Below, one piece after another: positions 1-9,000 of a DNA stretch of 11,958 bases. How positions within the stretch are numbered: the first letter of the stretch is position 1; every line of letters starts with the position of its first letter. The translations under genes were made by a program, and so were the position numbers. The notes beneath the pieces are model-generated. The model made no database searches. It saw only the letters and a program-made list of their open reading frames with translations, and was not told the origin of the DNA. The DNA is from Actinomycetes bacterium (GTDB taxonomy: Bacteria; Actinomycetota; Actinomycetes; Actinomycetales; Cellulomonadaceae): contig JAEXEM010000269.1 of assembly GCA_023401045.1 (NCBI GenBank), positions 1 to 11,958 of the forward strand, in the 5' to 3' direction.

Positions 1-911
1 AGCACCGCGGCGAGGAAGCCGTAGATCACCATGCAGACGACGAGCGTCGTCGGGGTGAGGTGGAAGAACTCCCCCCACGACGACTCGGCGACCCAGCGCC
101 CGCCGACGATCGCCGCGATGAGCGCGATGAAGCCGAGGACGGAGACCTCGGTGACCCTGCCCGGACGCAGGTACCGCAGGTAGAGGCCCATGAGCAGGGC
201 GATCGGGATCGTGCAGCCCACCGAGAACACGCCCCACGGCGACTCGGCGAGCGCGTTGACGCAGACCAGTGCGAGCACGGCGAGGACGATCATCAGCATG
301 ACGAAGATGACGACGATGGCGACCGTGCCGCCGAACCGCCCGATCTCGTCCCGGGCCATCTGCCCGAGCGAGCGCCCGCCGCGGCGCATGGAGAAGAACA
401 GGACGAGCATGTCCTGCACCGCACCCGCGACGAGCACGCCGAAGATGATCCAGAGCGTGCCGGGCAGGTAGCCCATCTGGGCCGCGAGCACGGGTCCGAC
501 GAGCGGGCCGGCGCCGGCGATGGCCGCGAAGTGGTGCCCGTAGAGGACGCGGCGGTCGGTCGGGTCGAAGTCGCGCCCGTTGTTGACCCGCTCTGCCGGT
601 GTGGCGCGGCGGTCGTCAGGCCGCATGATGCGCCGCTGGATGTACAGCGCGTAGAACCGGTAGCCGATCGCGTACGTGGCGACGGCGGTGATGACGAACC
701 ACACGGTGTTGACGTGCTCGCCGCGCACGATCGCCAGCATCGTCCAGCCGGTGGCCCCGACGAGCGAGATGACGATCCAGAGGGCGACCTTCGCGGGGGT
801 CCACCGCGGTTTCTCGACGACCCCGACGGGTACCCCCTTGTCGTCACGAAGGATCTCGCTCTGCTCCTGCGGGGAGTACTGAGGAAGTCGTTCGTCGCGT
901 GTTGTGGTCAT
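1..911 (-). CDS. cstA: Carbon starvation protein CstA family transporter, N-terminal part
   Basis: This is a multi-pass inner-membrane transporter of the CstA/BtsT family, which imports pyruvate or peptides when carbon is scarce. The gene runs off the left edge: 303 codons are visible out of the roughly 700-760 usual for the family. After a short polar N-terminus, hydrophobic segments lie near residues 41-62, 69-90, 127-146, 152-173, 197-219, 231-246, 256-270 and 288-303. The family signature GHHFAAIAGAGPLVGP is at 125-140, followed by PGTLWIIFGVLVAGAVQD and RRGGRSLGQMARDEIG, which are also typical. ATG at 911 is chosen because GGAG (917-920) sits 5 nt upstream. The gene is preceded by 319 nt without a recognisable gene. 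It is co-oriented with the RHS module but separated from it, and nothing suggests a functional link. Family assignment is secure; the substrate is not determined by the sequence. Confidence 0.93.
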   Translation of the reverse strand, partial: MTTTRDERLPQYSPQEQSEILRDDKGVPVGVVEKPRWTPAKVALWIVISLVGATGWTMLAIVRGEHVNTVWFVITAVATYAIGYRFYALYIQRRIMRPDDRRATPAERVNNGRDFDPTDRRVLYGHHFAAIAGAGPLVGPVLAAQMGYLPGTLWIIFGVLVAGAVQDMLVLFFSMRRGGRSLGQMARDEIGRFGGTVAIVVIFVMLMIVLAVLALVCVNALAESPWGVFSVGCTIPIALLMGLYLRYLRPGRVTEVSVLGFIALIAAIVGGRWVAESSWGEFFHLTPTTLVVCMVIYGFLAAV

Positions 912-1230
912 GCCAGCTCCGATGGTGACGAGACACGGCCGTCGGGGACCTGACTGCCGACGGCTCGTTGGCGCAGATGATCACTTACCCGAGGGGCACT
1001 CGGGGGCACGGGCGAATCGTCACGACCGGTCGGACGGCGCGGTGCGTGCGCGTCCGCCCCGGTCGCCCCGGTCGAGCGGGACCTGCGCCCCGGGCGTTCA
1101 CCCGGTTCGCGACGCATGCCGGGCGGTGCGCGGTGCGCGACCCACCGCACGGCCCCTCGACGCGGCCGGATCCGGCGACCGGCGGCGCGCCTGCGTGGAA
1201 GGACGCCATGCCGGCGACGAGACGGGCCGC
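912..1230. other. Intergenic stretch without a recognisable gene
   Basis: These 319 nt separate the CstA start from the end of an RHS core fragment. Short open frames on both strands are Arg/Gly/Pro-rich and look like GC-rich noise. A toxin tip or immunity gene would be expected after a displaced RHS core fragment, but none is visible. A perfect 12-bp palindrome, GCCGGATCCGGC, is at 1165-1176. The right end (917-920) holds the CstA ribosome binding site. I found no convincing terminator with a T-run. Confidence 0.6.
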
Positions 1231-1620
1231 CACCCGGCACCGGCAGCTTGACCGTCACACCCCCCGGCAGCGACAGCACCCGCGCCACCACCGCACCGGC
1301 ACCGACCATCACCAGGTCCGGGGTGTCACCACCCGCGGAGAACCCGTACCGCACGACGGACGTCTCCCCGCCCACCACCTGTGCGCCGCACGATCCGGTC
1401 CGACGCATTCCGCCCGTACGTCACCCTCGCGCCCGAGCCGTCCGTGATCGACACGTGCCGGTCGGCCGGGTCGTAGCCGAACGTCTGCCCCGCCAGCGCG
1501 GTGGTGTTGCCCGCCGCGTCGTACGAGATCGAGGCGCCCCCGACGGTCCGCGACACCACCGGCGGGCAGGTCCGTCACGGTCGCCGACGTCAACCGGTCC
1601 GCGTGGTCGAAGCACGAGGT
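1231..1620 (-). pseudogene. Displaced fragment of the RHS core, frameshifted
   Basis: This 390-nt stretch is a copy of positions 3889-4288 inside the intact RHS gene (residues about 1819-1951, the last YD repeats). Compared by eye, there are about 18 mismatches and two deletions: 2 nt near 1381-1388 and 8 nt near 1557. Both deletions break the reading frame, so recognisable peptide is spread over different frames: [20 protein letters not shown] in one and [20 protein letters not shown] in another. It has no start codon of its own and lacks the rest of the core, including the GRFLSVDP closing motif. Homology stops sharply at both ends. The fragment lies 79 nt downstream of the second membrane immunity gene. 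It is best explained as the scar of an older RHS 3' end replaced by recombination. Confidence 0.85.
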
Positions 1621-1631
1621 TCCTCACCGCT

Positions 1632-1645
1632 GCTCACCCGTGAGC
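1632..1645. repeat. Short inverted repeat between immunity gene and core fragment
   Basis: GCTCAC and GTGAGC form a 6-bp inverted repeat with a 2-nt centre. It lies in the 79-nt gap (1621-1699) between the second immunity gene and the decayed RHS core copy, 11 nt from the end of core homology. There is no T-run, and a 2-nt loop is too tight for a normal terminator hairpin, so an operator-like or recombination-junction role is as likely as chance. Confidence 0.3.
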
Positions 1646-1699
1646 GCTGCGTGCGTGCATGTGAGGTCCCAACGCACACCGCCCATGGGAACGGCAACT

Positions 1700-2137
1700 T
1701 CACAGGATGAAAGCCGTCTCCAGCATGACGACGCCGGAAACCACGAGCGCGGCCGGGAACACGACCCTTGAGAGCACCGACGGGAGGGGCCCGACGTGGT
1801 GAAGAGCGCGTGCGGAGACGCGCTCGGCCACCCAGTCGCTGTACGAGCTCCCGAACCGGATCACACCGGCGCCGATCACCAGCGCGATGAGACCGAGAAG
1901 AGCAAGTGTCAGCGGATGAGTGATCCACCCGTCGGTCAGATCGCGCCCGGACATGATCAGCACCATGAGCGTCACGAGGCCTGTGAATCCGATGACCGCC
2001 GAACCAGCGGCGATGGGAAGGCGCCACATCCCCCACTGGTACCCCGCCGCCCCCTTGCCGTAGAAGAACGCCACACCGGCGACGAGCAAGAACCCTGGAA
2101 TCGCGAGGACCCAACCAACCGACTGCCACACGCTCAT
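1700..2137 (-). CDS. Multi-pass membrane protein, probable orphan immunity protein of a displaced RHS tip
   Basis: I do not recognise the family of this 145-residue protein. Four hydrophobic segments are visible at about residues 7-26, 40-63, 76-95 and 121-143, joined by short polar loops, so it should sit in the cytoplasmic membrane. ATG at 2137 overlaps the TGA (2134-2136) ending an upstream frame that encodes a basic toxin-like tail. This is the same ATGA overlap as at the live RHS/immunity junction. GTG at 2143 is a possible alternative start. Sampled rows have about 62-67% GC, lower than the RHS shell. Position, size, topology and coupling point to an immunity gene whose toxin partner has decayed. 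The reading frame is intact although its neighbours are broken, which suggests selection or a recent event. The immunity role is inferred, not shown by homology. Confidence 0.65.
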   Translation of the reverse strand: MSVWQSVGWVLAIPGFLLVAGVAFFYGKGAAGYQWGMWRLPIAAGSAVIGFTGLVTLMVLIMSGRDLTDGWITHPLTLALLGLIALVIGAGVIRFGSSYSDWVAERVSARALHHVGPLPSVLSRVVFPAALVVSGVVMLETAFIL

Positions 2138-2260
2138 CGCCACCGCCCGGTTGCCGAGTGGTACCCGCTGTAGACGTTGAAAGCGGTCCTGAAGGTACTG
2201 CGCACCGGACGGTGCCGGTACACGTGGCGCAATCTCACGTTGTATCGCGCCAAATTCGTG
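2134..2260 (-). pseudogene. Remnant of a second RHS toxin tip (C-terminal tail)
   Basis: The frame ending at TGA 2134-2136 encodes about 40 residues of strongly basic sequence, including RYNVRLRHVYRHRPVRSTFR and ending YSGYHSATGRWR. The stop overlaps the start of the membrane protein that follows, as a toxin tip does with its immunity gene. Upstream, the frame does not agree with the RHS core fragment at 2312-2373, whose own frame hits a stop. The RHS closing motif and the hydrophobic first half of a tip are missing. It is therefore a truncated toxin end, not a working gene. A PVRS motif followed by a nearby Asn also occurs in the tail of the live tip ([10 protein letters not shown]), which hints at related toxins but is short. 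Whether this remnant is still translated is unknown. Confidence 0.5.
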
Positions 2261-2311
2261 TGGCGACCAGTTCCGCGCCGAACCGCCATTCCGAGCCCGG
2301 TGTGGGCACCC

Positions 2312-2373
2312 GGTTGACCGTCACACCCCCGGCAGCGACAGCACCCGCGCCACCACCGCACCGGCACCGTCCA
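2312..2373 (-). pseudogene. Second displaced RHS core fragment, nearly identical to the intact gene
   Basis: These 62 nt match 3904-3966 of the intact RHS gene except for one C missing from a run of six. They encode [15 protein letters not shown], after which the missing base brings a stop codon into frame. The homology starts abruptly at 2373, with unrelated sequence upstream. At the other end, the bases just beyond 2312 read gcacccg, which also occurs in the intact gene 10 nt further on, so the match may continue across a 10-nt deletion. Near identity implies a recent duplication, or gene conversion with the live gene. The fragment has no start and no product of its own. Confidence 0.8.
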
Positions 2374-2576
2374 AACGGAGCCAGCGGCTGCGGCGGACCA
2401 GCCGACCCGCTGCTGCATCCTCATCGCCAACGTCGCCGGACCGCTTGACAGCAGATCGGCGCGCCCCGACCGGCGCCGGAGGACGTTGGCCGGCGCGTGT
2501 GCTCCACGGCGATCCACTCATGGGCCCCGATACCGCCTCGCCCTGCTGCGGGAGGCAGCCGTTCCATCGCCCCCCC
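2374..2576. other. Unassigned remnant between immunity gene 1 and the core fragment
   Basis: This 203-nt stretch lies just downstream of the live immunity gene and upstream of the 62-nt core fragment. It is not a copy of the RHS core next to that fragment. On the minus strand one frame gives AHEWIAVEHTRRPTSS, which looks somewhat protein-like, but it is not followed by a sustained coding frame and I cannot assign it. It may be debris of an earlier tip or immunity gene. Confidence 0.4.
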
Positions 2577-3074
2577 TCACGTGCCCGATCCGGCCAGCGC
2601 CCAGAGCGCCGCGCACGTGCCGATGACCGCCTGCCAGACCAGGTCCCATTTACCCGGCTCGACGAACCGGAGCCGAACGAGGAGGTCCTCACGTCGGCGG
2701 AGCAGCCACGCGATCCCCATCCGGACGAGGGACGCAAGCATCCCGAGCGCAGCCGTCCATCCGAGCGACAGGCCCACGACATCCACCCACGGGTCGAGTA
2801 CGGACTGCGTCACCTCGGCCACGACGAACACCCCCGCAAACCAGAACGCGGTTGCCAGGCCGATGACCATTCGCGCCATCGCAGCCAGCGCCAGCAGCGG
2901 TACCAACGCGTCTCGGTAGCCCGCGCCCTGCCGCACGGATGCTGGGTGCCCCCGGGCCTCGACCATCGCCTCGGCGAGCGTTACGTAGATGAGGAAGAGT
3001 GGACGCCATAGCAGTCGGCGCATGAGCCAGGTCTCACCTGCCTCGCTTCGAGGCATCTCAGGGTGAGTCGTCAT
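2577..3074 (-). CDS. Multi-pass membrane protein, probable immunity protein of the RHS tip
   Basis: I do not recognise the family. The 165-residue product has hydrophobic segments at about 22-39, 56-87 (one or two passes), 96-125 and 143-161, with Arg-rich loops such as [11 protein letters not shown] at 126-136, so it is probably an integral membrane protein. ATG at 3074 overlaps the RHS stop as ATGA, with no clear ribosome binding site, suggesting translation is coupled to the toxin. An alternative start is ATG 3023, which has AGGTGAG 9 nt upstream and would give 148 residues beginning [10 protein letters not shown]. Sampled GC is about 63%, lower than in the RHS shell. In RHS/CDI-type loci the small gene directly after the variable tip is normally the cognate immunity gene. 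A membrane-bound immunity protein fits a toxin that acts at or across the membrane. Function is inferred from position and topology. Confidence 0.75.
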   Translation of the reverse strand: MTTHPEMPRSEAGETWLMRRLLWRPLFLIYVTLAEAMVEARGHPASVRQGAGYRDALVPLLALAAMARMVIGLATAFWFAGVFVVAEVTQSVLDPWVDVVGLSLGWTAALGMLASLVRMGIAWLLRRREDLLVRLRFVEPGKWDLVWQAVIGTCAALWALAGSGT

Positions 3075-6000
3075 CTGCGTGGGCGCGCAGTCCGGTAGGC
3101 CGTGAGTGCGACATCCGCCCCCCACAGGTAGTTCCCTGCCCGGTCAGCCTTTCGAGACCAGGACCTTACCGACCTGTTGTACCTCCGCATCGCGCTGCGC
3201 ACGGGTTTCATGCGAGGCCCTTGGAACCTGATCGAGAGGTTCCTGCCGAAGAACTTCGAACCGCCGGTAGCGGATCTTAGTGCCGCCGAGCCTAGCTTCA
3301 ACATGCCCCCCGCACCTCCGACCGCCACCCCGGCAACACCCAAGGCGCACCCGAGCTTGTCCCGGCTGCGGCACGAGTTCGCGGCCGACCACGCTCCGAA
3401 GCCGAGAGAGACGATCCCAGCTGCGATTCCGATGGGGCCGGGAATCATCGCAACCAGGCCCGCCACCATGGAGATGTTCCCGGCATTGCGGCAGAACCAG
3501 TTCGACGAGCAGGCCATCCCGTCGAGGTCGAATGCGTTGACCGGGTCGGTCGGGTACACGTACGCGTTGTCGACCCCGCCCTCGACCGGGTCGACGGACA
3601 GGAACCTGCCGAGGGCCGCCAGGTACACCCGCGCACCCATCTCGATCGCCGCGAGGTCACCGGCGTGCTCGTACAGCTTCTGGTGCTGCCCGACCCAGGC
3701 GTTGTCCGCGTCCCCCGGCAGGTTGTCCGGCACCGCGTCGTCGGCCGCACCTGTGCCGATGAGCCCGGTGGCCGGATCGACCGGCTGACCGAACGGGTCG
3801 TACCAGACCAGCGCGCCGGTCCGGGCGCCCGCACCGTCGGCGGTCGCGACGACGTCGCCGTGGATGTTCGGGTACGACCACACCGGCGCACCCGACACCG
3901 GCAGGTTGACCGTCACACCCCCCGGCAGCGACAGCACCCGCGCCACCACCGCACCGGCACCGTCCATCACCAGGTCCGGGGTGTCACCACCCGCGGAGAA
4001 CCCGTACCGCACGACGGACGTCTCCCCGCCGACCACCTGGGTGCGCTGGACGATCCGGTCCGACGCGTCCCGCCCGTACGTCACCGTCACGCCCGAGCCG
4101 TCCGTGCTCGACACGTGCCGGTCGGCCTGGTCGTAGCCGAACGTCTGCCCCGCCAGCGCGGTGGTGTTGCCCGCGGCGTCGTACGAGATGGCGGCGCCCC
4201 CGACGGTCCGCGACACCGGTGAGGCACCGGCGGGCGGGTCGGTCACGGTCGTCGACGTCAACCGGTCCGCGTGGTCGAAGCACGAGGTGGTGGTCGTCAC
4301 GGCGGCGCCGTCGAGCACGTCCCTCGACGACACCCGGTTCCCGTTCGCCCCCGCTCGCGCGTTCGCACCGCACCCACCGCTGTCGGCGAACGAGTACGTC
4401 AGCTCGTGGCGTGGGATGACCGCGCGCACGAGGCGCCCGGCGCCGTCGTACCAGTACGACGACGACCCTGCGCCCGCCCCGTCGCTCACCGTCGCGGTGA
4501 GCACCCGGCCCGACTGCGAGCGCACCACCCGGTCCGTCACGGCGGGCGACCCGACGAACGACCAGACGAGCTCGGCCAACGCGCCGGCAGGGTCACGCCC
4601 GACCCGCACGCTCGTGCCGTTCCCGGCCGACCCCTCACCCGCGGGGTACGTCACGCCCACCAGGTCACCACCGGCCCCGTACTCCGGGACCGCGACGACC
4701 TTGCCGCCGTCGAGCAGCCGCACCGCGCGCCCGTCGGCGTCGTACTCGACGCTGCTGTCGTACGCGGTCGAGCCGACGGTCGTGCGCGACGCGGCGGGTC
4801 GCCCGGCGGCGTCGTACGACGTCGTCGTCACCACGCCCCACACGTCCGTGTACTGCACGACGCGCCCGAGGAGGTCGACCTTCGTCGTCGTCGTCCCCGA
4901 CCCGGGTGCGGCGGAGTCGGTCGTCGAGGACACCAGGGGGTCGCCTCCGACGGCGTACGACGTCGTCACCGTGCGTGCCGCCGTCGCGCCCTCCGCCGGG
5001 TACGCCACCTTCGTGGGACGCCCACGGCCGTCGTACGTCGTGCACGTCCAGCCCGAGGAGCCGGAGACCTTCGTGCCGATGCTGCGCCCGAGGTGGTCGT
5101 AGACGGTGGTCGTGACGACCGGCTCACCGGACGCGGGCGTCGGTTCCGTCGTCGTGCGCAGCAGCCCTGCCGGCTTCGCCCCGGCCGGGGCGGCGCACAC
5201 GTCGGGCTGGGTGTCCGAGGCGCCGTAGTAGGCGTACGTCGTCCCCCGCTCCGCGGTCAGCGTGCCCGCTGCGCTCGCGGCGGGCAGCCAACGCCCCGTG
5301 CGCCGCCCGAACCCACCCGACTCGTACGTCGTGGTCGTCGTCAGGGCCAGTCCGCCCGGGTCCTCGGTCGTGGTGAGCGGCCGCCCGAGCCACGGGCTGG
5401 ATCCGTAGCCGGTCCGGGTCACCTGCCGAGGCACCTGGTCGGCCGCCACGGCGGGCGTCCCCGCAGGCACCGCCGCGGGCACCGCGTCGTCGACCGTCGA
5501 GGTCGTCGCGAGCCCGTAGTCGGGCGCGAGCGCCGAGTCCGGGATGCGGCCCGCCGTGACCCCCGGCCCGGACCAGGACAACGTGAGCGAGCCGGGACCA
5601 CCGCCGCTGTTCCGGTAGTCCACCCGGATGCGTGCCGGGCCGGCAGCGGCACGGACGACGGATGCGCTGACGGTCGCGAGGTCCGGCGGGGACACCGCGA
5701 CCATGTCGTCGATCCACACCTTGACGTTGTCGTCCGCGACCGCGGTGAGCGTGTACGTCCCCGCCTGCGGGAACGTGAGGACGCCGGTCATCCGCGCACC
5801 CCAGGGCGCGGCGGTGATCGCCGGGTCCGGCATCGTGGTCCCCCAGTCCTTCTGGAGGCCGCCGGTGCCGAGACCCAGCGCGAACGCCTTGGGGGACCCT
5901 GCGAGGTTCGCGCCCGAGTAGTACGCGACGTTGAGCCCCGACATCCCCTCGTCGAACGCGGTCGACGTGTGCGGCACCGTCGATGCGCACGCCGCGGTCG

Positions 6001-9000
6001 GACGCCGGTCGGCGCCGAAGCAGGACGCCGGCGCGGGGCCGTACGTGTCGGTCGCACGGTCCCGCGCGTCGTAGATCGTCGTCGACGTCCGGCCCGCGGT
6101 GTCGGTCTGGGACAGCACGAGGTCCTTCGACTCGTGCCAGGCCTGCGTGGCCCGCAGCCCCAGGGCCGAGGTGTCGGACACCTGGCGCCACGCCGCGTCG
6201 AACGTCACCGTCCGGGCGTCGCCCGGCACGCCGGTCCGCCGGACCTTCGTCGTCGTGGCGTCCGCGTACACGAAGGACGTGCTCAGGCGCGCCGTCGCGG
6301 CGCCGCCGTCGGCTGCGGGCAACGTCACGTCCGTCACCTTCGGTGCCCTCGTCGAGGGTCCCGTGACGTCGTACGCCATCTTCACGAGGCCCGCGTCGGT
6401 CCGGCGTGCCGTCGGGTCGACCGCGATCCAGTCGTTGAGCGCGGGCGTGCGCAGACCGACGAGCTCGCCGGACGAGGCGTACCCGAAGTCCGTCACCTCG
6501 TCACCCGGGTCGACGATGCGCACGAGGCGCCCGCCCGTGTCGTAGTGCAGGCGGGTCGACTCCCCCACGCCCGACCCGGACGCAGGCGGGTAAACGATGC
6601 GGCACACCATGCCCGACGGGGGCGCGGCGAAACCGGACTCGACGGGGCACGCCGCCCCGCTCCCCTCGGGGGCCGTGTCCCCGGCGTAGAAGAAGCGCAC
6701 CTTCTTGCCCGACGCCCGGTCCGTCACGGCGTCGAGCTGCCCCGTGCCGCCCCGCCACGTCACCTGCGGTGCGGCCGGTGTCTTCGCGTCCTGCGGCGGC
6801 GTGGCCGACTCCAGGCGCCCGTTGGTGCCGAAGACGTAGACGGTGCCGTCCTCGTCCGTGAGGTTCACCTGCCCGGTCGCGGACAGCCCCAGGACGCCGT
6901 ACTCACCGGCAGGCGCCTCGTAGCCGCCGGCGGACTTCCTCGTGTACGTGTGCGAGGTGCCCGTGACGTCGGTGAGGACGACCGCGTTCGCCTCGACGAC
7001 GGCGCTGACGTACTGCGGGTCGTCGCCCGCGAGCGCCGTGGACGCGACCCAGCCCGCCGGGAGCGTCTCGAAGGTCGGTGACAACCACGCCGCGGGCACG
7101 ATGATCCCGTCGGGGTAGCCGGGGCCCTTGGCCCAGAGCTGGAACGTCGCGCCGCCCGACTCCTCGAAGTAGTCGACGCGGATCGCGGACGGGCCGTTGA
7201 CCGTCGCCGCGGTCCCCCAGTTGACCCCGCCGGCCTGGTTGGACCAACGGTCGAGCACGGTGGCGCCACCGACGGCGACGCGCGCGCCGTCGTCCTGCAC
7301 GACGCCGAACGTCCAGCTCCCCGCGGTGGGCGGGGTGAAGAACCCGGTCCACCGCGCAGCGAACCGGTCGACCGGGACGGCGGGCGCGGGCGACCCGAGC
7401 TCCCACGCGAAGCTCAGCTGCGGGTCGGTGCGTGTCATCACGGGCTCGCCGGTGAAGGTGAAGTCCTTCGCGGCCGTCGTCGTCGCGTAGTAGCGCCCGA
7501 GCAGACCCTTGGTGCGCGCCGCCTGCGAGTTGTACGAGAACGTCAGGCCCATCGGCCCGCCGACGGTCTCGACCGTCGGCGAGGAGAACCTCAGACCGAC
7601 GTTGCCGTTCGCGAGGTTGACGGTCACCGGACCGACCTGCTCGACCGGGGCAGGGCCGGACTCGGCCAGCCGGCGGTCGACCTTGAACGACGCGGTCCAC
7701 ACGTCACGGCCCGACCCGATCGGGTCCCGCGTCTCGACGGTCCACCCGTAGACACCGCCGTCACGCAGGCTCCCCTCGGGGACCTGGTACGTCGTGCCCG
7801 ACTGCCACCCGGACGTGAGGACCGTCCCGGTGCGCGCGTCCGAGCCCGATGCGATGCGGACCTGGTACTGGATCGCGCCGTCCGCGTCCGGGGCGACCGC
7901 CGGCCACGAGATCGTCGGCGAGGTGGTGACGATCGTCTGCGTCCCCGACGTGGGAGGCCGCGCCCCGTCGAAGGTCACGGCGGTCCGGTCGACCTTCGGC
8001 ACGGTGTTCGTCGTGAACGACCGCACGGCGGACTCACGTTGCGTCGAGACCCCGTGGAGCCCGTTGTAGGCGTTGTGGACGAAGACCTTCCAGTAGTACG
8101 TCCTGCCCTCCTCGAGGACGCCCGCCGGCACGACGACGGAGTCCTGGGAGATCCACCCGCTGTTGTAGACGGGGCTGTCACTGGGGTTCGACGTCGTCCC
8201 GATGCGGAAGTAGCGAGCGATCCCGCCCGACCCGGCGGGATCGGCGAACGAGGCCGAGAGCGTGGGCGTCGCGGAGACGCGCGCACCGTTCGCGGGCGCG
8301 GACTGCGACACGGACGGGAAGTCGACCGTCGTGATGTAGAGCGCGCTGCGCATGTTCTTGTACGTGTAGACGCTGGGCTGCTCGTCACCGGACACGTAGA
8401 CGTAGGACCCCGCGCCCCGGCCGTTCACCCAGCTCGCGTACGCCGCCGAGAGGGCGTCGCTGTCGTAGATGCCGTCGCCACCGATGTATGTCTGGGCGTG
8501 CGCGTTGCCCTGGCAGTGGTAGCCGAAGCAGCTCGCCCAGCCGGTCTGCGCGATGTGGGAGTTGACCGTGCCGCTCTCGACGACGACGTGCATGTACGCG
8601 TCGAGCACCTGTTTGCCGAAGAACTGCTCGTAGTTGTAATGGAAGACGGTGCGCCAGTGCGTCGCGCGGTTCTCGGCACGCGCGTTGCCCACCCGCAGCT
8701 TGCCGTCGGTGATGACGACGCCGTCCGAGCGGTAGGAGTGCGTGTTCTCCTGCCCGACGCCGACCGTCGGGTCGACGGAGACCGGGTACACCCTGTCCGG
8801 GTCGGTGAGCCACTCGAGGTCGGGGCGGACCGTCAGCAGCCAGCCCTTCCGGTCCTTCGTCACCGTCATCGGCGCGTTGACCATCGCGTCCTCGGAACGC
8901 CCCTCGCGGCCCGAGGAGTCGACGACGAGCGCGGGCGGGATGTGCATGCTCACCTCACCGTCGGCGTCGACGAGCTCGAAGGACCCCGAACGCCCCTCGC

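Noticed and set aside
60..953. A 297-codon open frame on the + strand opposite cstA
   Set aside because: It is a charged, low-complexity translation of the antisense strand; the minus frame encodes the CstA signature and membrane segments.
1165..1176. Perfect palindrome GCCGGATCCGGC as an operator or terminator
   Set aside because: It has no loop, no T-run and no placement relative to a promoter, and such GC palindromes arise easily at this base composition.
2134..2517. A full 127-residue protein ending at the second toxin tail
   Set aside because: The frame reads the RHS core fragment out of frame (RGCCRCRGC and similar), so only the last 40 or so residues resemble a real toxin end.
1231..3000. 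Using the displaced core fragments as ready donors for switching to an alternative toxin tip
   Set aside because: Recombination at either fragment would join the core to DNA lacking the GRFLSVDP closing motif and to a frameshifted tail, so no functional alternative toxin would result. They look like scars rather than a switch.
4271..7081. A 936-codon open frame on the + strand inside the RHS gene
   Set aside because: It lies wholly opposite the RHS gene, is Arg/Gly/Val/Asp-rich without any domain, and is what antisense frames of very GC-rich genes look like. The minus strand has clear YD repeats and domains.
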